Source of the DNA: Bacteroidota bacterium
GTDB taxonomy: Bacteria; Bacteroidota; Ignavibacteria; Kryptoniales; JAKASW01
Length of the DNA stretch: 12,110 nucleotides
NCBI GenBank assembly: GCA_021789755.1
Contig: JAJYJD010000090.1
Location: forward strand, 1-12,110
Direction of reading: 5' to 3'
Part shown: piece after piece, positions 6,526 through 12,110 of the stretch
Numbering within the stretch: position 1 is the first letter of the stretch
Layout of the letters: every line of letters starts with the position of its first letter
Position numbers and translations under genes: made by a program
The notes under the pieces: model-generated
The model's input: the letters and a program-made list of their open reading frames with translations, nothing else
Database searches by the model: none
What the model was told of the DNA's origin: nothing

Positions 6526-8237
6526 TTGAGTCCGATGAGTTCCTTTGCGCCGGAAATACTCGATTGTGTAACATCGTCGCCGCTGAGAAGGCGCGCGACC
6601 TCCAGGATACGCTCGTCTTCGCTGAGGTGGGCGACACGTGTAACCGCCCGTTTCCCTTTCACTTCTTTTTCAACTCTGAAGTGTGTGTCTGCCATCCCTG
6701 CTATCTGAGGCAGGTGTGTGATCGCGATGATCTGGTGGAATCCCGACAGATTCTTCAGGCTCCTTCCGACCTTCGCTCCTATCCTCCCACTGATACCCGT
6801 ATCGATCTCGTCGAATACCAGAAGTGGAAGGCGGTCGCTCTTCGCGAGGATCGTCTTCATGGCGAGCATGATTCTTGAAATCTCGCCGCCCGAGGCCACC
6901 TTCGCCAGCGGCCGGGGCTCCTCCCCCACGTTCGTGGAAATGAAAAATTCCACGAAATCGAACCCCTTGTCACTCGTCTCGTAGAAGTCCTTCCCTAGTT
7001 TGACAAGCGACTTTAATTCCGCCGCATCGCCTTCGTAAACTTTGTTCCGAATGTCTATATCGAACTTTGCGTTCTCTATGCCAATTTCGGCCAGTATACC
7101 TGCAATGCTCCTCGTAACGCGCTCGGCAACTTCACGCCGTTTCGAGGAGAGCCGCTCACCGATCTCCGACAGCTTCGCCCTTACGCTGTCGACGTTGAGC
7201 GCCAGCTTATGTATCGCCTCATCGAAGTTTTCCGCCAGCTCGAATTCCTTTCCGATCTTTTCTCTGTACTCGATAGCGGCTTCGAGAGAGCCCCCATATT
7301 TCTTTCTGAACATGGAAAGCACGCCGAGTCTATCCCTGATTTCCTCGAGCCGTTCCGGGTTGAAATCGATCTTGCTGCTGTAGCTCTGGACAAACCTGGT
7401 AATCTCGTCGACTATCGCTTTCGCGCTCTCGCTTTCCAACTTGAGAGGATCGAACGCTTTGTCAATCCCGGAAAGATCTTCGAGCTGGTTCCGCACGACG
7501 ACCAGCTGGTCATGTATGGAGCTGTCGCTGTCATAGAGAATCTCGTACAATTTTGTGGCGACTTCATAGAGTTTCTCGGAGTTCTCCAGGATCTTCAACT
7601 CGGATTCGAGTTTGTCGACTTCGCCGGTCTGCGGATTGACCTCATCAATTTCCTTTATCTGGAATGCATAAAGCTCGCGCTTTTCTTTCAGCGCGTCTCT
7701 CTTGGAAATGAGATCTTTGAGCTCCGTCAGCTCCGTGTTCAAGTCATGGTAAGCCGTTTTGAAATTCCTGATCAGAATATCAAGCCCGCCGAAGTCATCC
7801 AGCAGATCGATGTGCGTTTCGGGACGGAGGAGGGACTGGTGCTCGTGCTGGCCGTGAAGATCGACGAGATGATCCCCGAGCTCCTTCAGCTGCGCGATCG
7901 GGATAGGAGTATCGTTGACAAATGCCCGGCTCTGCCCCTTCTGACTGACTTCCCTCCGGACGATAATTTCGTCCCCGTTTTCGATATCGGCGGCATCGAG
8001 AAGCCGTTTCACTTTCCTGTTGCCGGAGATCGTGAAGATTCCTTCGACCACAGCTTTCTGGGCGCCGCTCCGCACCTCGTCCGTTGTTGCGCGTTCACCG
8101 AGTATAAGGCTCAACGCATCGATTATTATCGATTTGCCTGCGCCCGTTTCTCCCGTGATTATATTGAGCCCTGTACCGAACTGAATCTCGAGTTCGTCTA
8201 TCAGGGCATAATTCTTTATCGATAAATTCTTGAGCAT
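6522..8237 (-). CDS. recN: DNA repair protein RecN
   Basis: RecN is an SMC-like ATPase that acts on double-strand breaks during recombinational repair in the cytoplasm. The 571-aa product has the N-terminal MLKNLSIKNYALID opening, Walker A GETGAGKS (29-36), and a long central coiled-coil region with many Leu/Glu/Lys heptad-like stretches (about 150-380). The ABC signature ASGGEISR follows (about 448-455), then Walker B LLVFDEIDTGISG (about 472-484) and the switch motif ITHLPQIAG with His508. Length and motif order match canonical RecN. The start lies 3 bases after the stop of the second metH gene with no clear ribosome binding site, so expression is probably coupled to it. I see no LexA-like site nearby, and the position deep in an operon argues against a private SOS promoter. 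Confidence 0.97.
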   Translation of the reverse strand: MLKNLSIKNYALIDELEIQFGTGLNIITGETGAGKSIIIDALSLILGERATTDEVRSGAQKAVVEGIFTISGNRKVKRLLDAADIENGDEIIVRREVSQKGQSRAFVNDTPIPIAQLKELGDHLVDLHGQHEHQSLLRPETHIDLLDDFGGLDILIRNFKTAYHDLNTELTELKDLISKRDALKEKRELYAFQIKEIDEVNPQTGEVDKLESELKILENSEKLYEVATKLYEILYDSDSSIHDQLVVVRNQLEDLSGIDKAFDPLKLESESAKAIVDEITRFVQSYSSKIDFNPERLEEIRDRLGVLSMFRKKYGGSLEAAIEYREKIGKEFELAENFDEAIHKLALNVDSVRAKLSEIGERLSSKRREVAERVTRSIAGILAEIGIENAKFDIDIRNKVYEGDAAELKSLVKLGKDFYETSDKGFDFVEFFISTNVGEEPRPLAKVASGGEISRIMLAMKTILAKSDRLPLLVFDEIDTGISGRIGAKVGRSLKNLSGFHQIIAITHLPQIAGMADTHFRVEKEVKGKRAVTRVAHLSEDERILEVARLLSGDDVTQSSISGAKELIGLK

Positions 8238-8240
8238 CTG

Positions 8241-9986
8241 CTACTTGATGTTGAAGTATTTCGCTTCGGGATGGTGTACCACGATCGCTGTCGTACTCTG
8301 CTCGGGAACAAGCTGGAATTCCTCCGTGAGGGTAACACCGATCCTCTCGGGACGCAGGAGTTCGAAAAGCTTCGCCTGGTCTTCGAGGTTCGGACAGGCC
8401 GGATACCCGAACGAATATCTCGACCCCTGGTAACCCTGGGAGAAGAGCCTCTTCATATCTTTTGCGTCGTTGGCATCGATGCGAAGTTCTGTCCGGACGA
8501 TTTTGTGCCAGTATTCGGCGAGAGCCTCCGCACTTTCAACGCTCAATCCATGCATATAAAGGTAATCCTGGTAATTCGCGGCCTCGAACAAATGTTTAGT
8601 GAATTCGCTCGCCTTAGGCCCGATCGTGACTGCCTGGACGGAAATCAAGTCAAAATCTCCAGACTCGACAGGCCTGAAATAATCGGAGATGCAGAGAAAC
8701 CGGTCATCCCTTTGGCGGGGAAAAGTGAATCTCAGCCATTCCGTTACTTTGTCGGAACTCAGACTGCCTGGCTTTACTGTGCTCCATTTGTTGTGCGGAT
8801 CTTCTTCGCCGACCGGGCGGTAAATTATCAGGTCGTCGCCGGACGATTGGCATGGGAAATAACCGTAAACGACCTTGGGCTCGAACAGCCTCTCACGCTT
8901 GACCCTGAGTTCCTGCTCGGCAAGAACCGGGAAGACTTCGGCCTCCAGTGTCCTTCTGTATTCATCCTCCGTCTTTCCCTTCTTCGAGAACTGCCATTGC
9001 CCGCGAAAGAGTGCAACTTCGTTCAGGTATTCCCAGATTTTTTCGAGTTTGATGTCCGTAATCGTCGTGCTGCCGTAGAACGGCGGAGTCGGAACAGGCA
9101 CACTTCTGCTGACCTTGCTTCGAACGGGCATTGCGGCTTCGCTTTCAGTTCCGGCCCTCGCGGAATCCTTCCTGTTCAACTCGAGCGTCTTGTTCAGCGC
9201 CGACGATGCGGTCGTCACATCCTTCAGCTCGGCAACGTCGACCTTTCCCGACTTGATGTCCTCCATGAAGTGCAGGCCGTCGAACGCATCGTTGGCATAG
9301 GAGAGATAGCCGTTATAAACCTTCCTCAGATCCCGCTCCACATATTTCCTTGTAAGAGCGGCGCCGCCGAGCACGACAGGAATCCTCAAGCCGCGCAGGT
9401 CCATCTGCTCGAGATTTTCTTTCATGATGACGGTGGACTTTACAAGCAGACCGCTCATCCCGATCGCATCGGCAGAGTTCGACTCGGCAGCCTCTATAAT
9501 GGTCTCGATGGGAACTTTTATGCCGAGGTTTATCACTTTATAACCGTTGTTCGTTAGAATTATGTCGACGAGGTTTTTACCGATATCGTGCACGTCTCCC
9601 TTCACCGTGGCGAGCACTATCGTCCCCTTCTGCAGCCCTTCCACACGTTCCATGAACGGTTCGAGGTATTTCACTGCCGTCTTCATCGTCTCGGCCGACT
9701 GAAGTACGAACGGGAGCTGCATTTGGCCGCTGCCGAACAATTCGCCGACTACGCGCATACCGTCGAGCAGGATTTCGTTTATGATTTGAAGTGGCGGATA
9801 CTTGTCGAGTGCCTTCTTCAGATCGCCGTCAATCCCGACCCTGTCGCCGTCGACGATCCGCCTCTTAAGCTTCTCCTCGAGACTCAGCAACTCCGCGGCG
9901 TCTTCCTTCCTGGCACCGGGCTTCGCTGCCGCGTAGTAATTCATCAACTCCACAAGCGGATCATATATACATCTAAGTTCGGTCAT
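8241..9986 (-). CDS. metH: Methionine synthase, B12-binding and reactivation half (split MetH, C-terminal part)
   Basis: This 581-aa protein corresponds to the C-terminal half of cobalamin-dependent methionine synthase. Residues about 25-115 form the helical cap domain (LLDGMRVVGELFGSGQMQLP). About 120-255 is the Rossmann B12 domain with DVHDIGK (131-137), whose His133 should be the lower axial cobalt ligand; GMSGLLVKS and VVLGGAA also fit. A variable linker with Arg, Ala and Pro (about 256-305) leads to the AdoMet-dependent reactivation domain, which contains RYSFGYPACP (523-532), matching the RxxxGYPACP motif of E. coli MetH, and ends in HPEAKYFNI. It lacks homocysteine and folate domains, which the preceding gene supplies. 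The ATG shares its A with the upstream stop (TGATG) and lacks a well-spaced Shine-Dalgarno, which suggests reinitiation. A frameshift in a once-intact metH, or a sequencing indel, is the alternative. Confidence 0.95.
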   Translation of the reverse strand: MTELRCIYDPLVELMNYYAAAKPGARKEDAAELLSLEEKLKRRIVDGDRVGIDGDLKKALDKYPPLQIINEILLDGMRVVGELFGSGQMQLPFVLQSAETMKTAVKYLEPFMERVEGLQKGTIVLATVKGDVHDIGKNLVDIILTNNGYKVINLGIKVPIETIIEAAESNSADAIGMSGLLVKSTVIMKENLEQMDLRGLRIPVVLGGAALTRKYVERDLRKVYNGYLSYANDAFDGLHFMEDIKSGKVDVAELKDVTTASSALNKTLELNRKDSARAGTESEAAMPVRSKVSRSVPVPTPPFYGSTTITDIKLEKIWEYLNEVALFRGQWQFSKKGKTEDEYRRTLEAEVFPVLAEQELRVKRERLFEPKVVYGYFPCQSSGDDLIIYRPVGEEDPHNKWSTVKPGSLSSDKVTEWLRFTFPRQRDDRFLCISDYFRPVESGDFDLISVQAVTIGPKASEFTKHLFEAANYQDYLYMHGLSVESAEALAEYWHKIVRTELRIDANDAKDMKRLFSQGYQGSRYSFGYPACPNLEDQAKLFELLRPERIGVTLTEEFQLVPEQSTTAIVVHHPEAKYFNIK

Positions 9987-11815
9987 CAGCTCGCGGCGAC
10001 CTCGAACTTTCTTTCATCAAATATCAGCTGGCGGGATATCTCTCTGCCCCGTTCATCGATCTTGTAGAGCGGCATGATTTTCTGGGCGTTCACGATCGCG
10101 AGGTCGAGTCCTGCTTCGATTGCGTAGTAGAGGAAGACGGAATTCAGAACGTGACGCGAGTGCGCATTTAGTCCGAATGACGCGTTTGAGACGCCAAGAA
10201 GCGTATGCGTCCGCGGGAATTCATGTTTTATCAGCCTGATCGCCTCGATGGTTTCTATGCCGGCTTTGCGGAATTCTTCGTCACCCGACCCGAGCGTGAA
10301 CGTCAGAGTATCGAATATGAGGTCCTCCTCGCGCATTCCGTATTTGTTCACCGCGAGATCGCGTATTCGCCTTGCGACTTCAAGCTTCTTCCCCCGCGTC
10401 TTCGCCATTCCGGCTTCATCTATAGTCAGCGCAACGACTGCGGCGCCGTACTTTTTGCAGAGCGGCAGGACTCTTTTCATGCGCTCTTCGCCATCTTCAA
10501 GATTGATGGAGTTTATTATCGCCCTCCCGGCGCAACGCTTCAAAGCTTCTTCGATTACCTGGTATTCAGTCGAATCGATCATAAGTGGAAGCGCGACCTG
10601 CGTATTGAACCTATTCATTACTTCGCGCATGTCACGAACCTCGTCTCTGCCGACGTACGCAACACAAAGATCGAGTATATGTGCACCTTCTTTGATCTGC
10701 TCCTTAGCCAGCTGTACCATGCCGTCGTAATCTTCGGCGAGGAGGAGTTCCTTGAATTTCCTGGATCCGTTCGCGTTGCACCTTTCGCCTACAATTACGG
10801 GGGGCGGGTCGAGATGGAGCGCTACGCTCGAATAGATCGACGCAACCGACGGGGCATAGGAAATCTCTCTCGGTTTCGGTGACGCCTGAGATGCGACTTT
10901 CACGAGCCTGGAAATATGGTCCGGCGTGGTCCCGCAGCAGCCCCCGATTATGCTGACACCGAACTCGGTGACGAATCTCTTCATCCAAAACTCGAGTTCG
11001 TCAGGCGTCAGATGGTAGCAGGCCTGCCCACCGATGTTTTCCGGAAGCCCGGCGTTGGGCATGACAAAGACCGGCTTCGGAGAATTCTCGCAGAGGAATC
11101 GGACATTTTCTTCCATCTCCTTCGGCCCCGTCGCGCAGTTCATACCGAAAACCGTAACGATGTCGTACGGCTCTATTGTCGTGAGGGCGGCGGAGATTTC
11201 CGTACCCATGAGCATGGTTCCCATCGTCTCGATAGTGATGGAAACAATTACCGCAATCCGGTTGCCGGTTTCTTCGATATACTCGTGAATGGCCGCCAGT
11301 GCCGCCTTGGTTTGAAGGAGATCCTGGCAGGTCTCGACAATCAGCAAATCCGCACCGCCGTCTGCGAGTCCTCTGACCTGCACTTTGTAGGACTCGCGCA
11401 TGGCGTCGAATTCGATGTGGCCGAGTGAAGGGAGTTTCGTTGTCGGGCCCATCGAACCGGCAACGTAGCGCCCATACTCCGGTGTTGAGTACTCGTCTGC
11501 AGTCTTGCGTGCAATCTGAGCGGCGCGTTTGTTTATCTCGTAGGATTTATCGGCCAGTCCGTACTCAGCAAGCACGACCGATGTAGCGCCGAATGAATTA
11601 GTCTCGATGACGTCCACGCCGACTTCGAGGAACCCGCGATGGACTTTCTCGGGCGCTTCAGGCTTCGAGATGTTAAGGTACTCGTTGCAGCCCGCAAGAC
11701 TCTCGCCGCCGAAATCAGCGGCCGAAAGATTTTGCATCTGCAAGCTCGTTCCCGTTGCTCCGTCAAACACGAGGACTTTATGTTTCAGAATTTCAAGAAG
11801 TTCCTGACCTGTCAT
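9986..11815 (-). CDS. metH: Methionine synthase, homocysteine- and methyltetrahydrofolate-binding half (split MetH, N-terminal part)
   Basis: This 609-aa protein corresponds to the N-terminal half of cobalamin-dependent methionine synthase, which moves a methyl group from 5-methyltetrahydrofolate through cobalamin to homocysteine. Residues about 1-305 are the homocysteine S-methyltransferase barrel, with FDGATGTSLQ, ETNSFGA and the zinc cysteines Cys227 (GMNCATGP) and Cys293-Cys294 (GGCCGTTP). Residues about 335-590 are the pterin-binding barrel, with VGERCNANGSRKFKELL, MIDSTEYQVIEEAL, INSINLEDGEE and GVSNASFGL. The chain stops at ERKFEVAAS, where intact MetH runs into the cap domain. Together with the next gene the total is 1190 residues, close to the 1227 of E. 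coli MetH. Only a weak GTGGA precedes the start. The 99-base upstream gap is too small for a cobalamin riboswitch. Confidence 0.96.
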   Translation of the reverse strand: MTGQELLEILKHKVLVFDGATGTSLQMQNLSAADFGGESLAGCNEYLNISKPEAPEKVHRGFLEVGVDVIETNSFGATSVVLAEYGLADKSYEINKRAAQIARKTADEYSTPEYGRYVAGSMGPTTKLPSLGHIEFDAMRESYKVQVRGLADGGADLLIVETCQDLLQTKAALAAIHEYIEETGNRIAVIVSITIETMGTMLMGTEISAALTTIEPYDIVTVFGMNCATGPKEMEENVRFLCENSPKPVFVMPNAGLPENIGGQACYHLTPDELEFWMKRFVTEFGVSIIGGCCGTTPDHISRLVKVASQASPKPREISYAPSVASIYSSVALHLDPPPVIVGERCNANGSRKFKELLLAEDYDGMVQLAKEQIKEGAHILDLCVAYVGRDEVRDMREVMNRFNTQVALPLMIDSTEYQVIEEALKRCAGRAIINSINLEDGEERMKRVLPLCKKYGAAVVALTIDEAGMAKTRGKKLEVARRIRDLAVNKYGMREEDLIFDTLTFTLGSGDEEFRKAGIETIEAIRLIKHEFPRTHTLLGVSNASFGLNAHSRHVLNSVFLYYAIEAGLDLAIVNAQKIMPLYKIDERGREISRQLIFDERKFEVAAS

Positions 11816-11833
11816 TCCACTGTGTTTTCAATC

Positions 11834-11862
11834 AATTTAGCTGTGATGATGGGGAAATTCAA
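11834..11862 (-). promoter_or_regulatory. Candidate promoter upstream of metH
   Basis: On the minus strand TTGAAT (11857-11862) and TAAATT (11834-11839) are exactly 17 bases apart, each with four of six matches to the sigma-70 consensus. Transcription would start about 12 bases before the metH start codon. The match is modest and the gap between the hydrolase stop and metH is short, so read-through from the upstream gene is also possible. Confidence 0.25.
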
Positions 11863-11914
11863 ACGAATCAAAATGGAAAGCGTTGAGGATCTCGATTTGG
11901 GGGTTGCCAAATTC

Positions 11915-12110
11915 TCAATTCTGGTCGGTAAGGACTCCCATCTTCACGAGTTCACTTTTCAGAGTGGCGACGATCAACCTTGTCAGCTCGACATTGCGCG
12001 GGTTTACGTGATGGGCTTCGAGCCAAACGAGCGTTTTCGGCTGCTTCGCTTTCGCGTATAATTCCAGCGCGTACTTCCGGGGGATCTGCTCGTCCTCGGT
12101 ACCATTTATC
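11915..12110 (-). CDS. Alpha/beta-hydrolase family protein, C-terminal fragment (cut by window edge)
   Basis: Sixty-four codons and a TGA stop are visible; the start and the nucleophile elbow lie beyond the right edge. The fragment begins NGTEDEQIPRKYALELY, the usual place for the catalytic acid (Asp in GTEDEQIP), and continues through a strand (KTLVWLEAHH) to HHVNP, the usual place for the catalytic His. It closes with the expected last helix (RLIVATLKSELVKMG). This spacing of Asp, strand and His is typical of dienelactone hydrolase-like and related alpha/beta hydrolases. The other frames here lack this pattern. Substrate cannot be inferred. It stops 99 bases before metH on the same strand and could belong to the same transcription unit. 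Confidence 0.8.
   Translation of the reverse strand, partial: INGTEDEQIPRKYALELYAKAKQPKTLVWLEAHHVNPRNVELTRLIVATLKSELVKMGVLTDQN

Noticed and set aside
7209..8225. Plus-strand open frame of 338 codons opposite recN
   Set aside because: It lies entirely antisense to recN, which has complete Walker and signature motifs. No domain or plausible start context is seen on the plus strand.
8271..9557. Long plus-strand open frame of 428 codons opposite the second metH gene
   Set aside because: The minus-strand frame carries clear MetH motifs (DVHDIGK, RYSFGYPACP). The plus frame shows no recognisable domain and is an antisense shadow of GC-biased codons.

Overview
The window is a dense bacterial locus of about 12 kb in which every gene I can support lies on the minus strand. 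It therefore reads from right to left. Gene content and style point to a Gram-negative bacterium of the Bacteroidota/Chlorobi/Ignavibacteria type: an outer-membrane lipoprotein, a barrel-like envelope protein, a Tat-exported glycosylasparaginase and tightly packed genes. This placement is inference from general resemblance, not from a search.

Right to left, the layout is as follows. (1) The C-terminal end of an alpha/beta-hydrolase gene enters from the right edge and stops at 11915. (2) After a 99-base gap holding a possible promoter come two consecutive genes that together make cobalamin-dependent methionine synthase (MetH). The first (11815-9986) carries the homocysteine and folate domains. 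The second (9986-8241) carries the B12-binding and reactivation domains. They join at a TGATG stop/start overlap exactly at a domain boundary. (3) recN (DNA repair ATPase) and cysS (cysteinyl-tRNA synthetase) follow, then a Tat-exported glycosylasparaginase-family Ntn hydrolase. (4) Next are an amidohydrolase-fold protein that has apparently lost part of its metal site and a signal-peptide-bearing, probably beta-barrel, envelope protein. (5) A 366-base intergenic stretch with a candidate promoter separates this block from a lipoprotein gene (1475-42) of very biased composition.

From metH to the envelope protein the genes overlap by 1-4 bases or are separated by at most about 30, so they are probably co-transcribed. 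The joined functions are sulfur amino acid and one-carbon metabolism (MetH, CysS), recombination repair (RecN), and amide or peptide catabolism at the envelope. Shared transcription does not prove a shared pathway.

The points most worth a second look are the clean two-gene split of MetH, the amidohydrolase with eroded ligands, and the lysine-free lipoprotein whose mature chain divides into a Tyr/Gly/Trp block without basic residues and an Arg/Pro/Gln block. I found no tRNA, rRNA, CRISPR array, insertion sequence or convincing intrinsic terminator.
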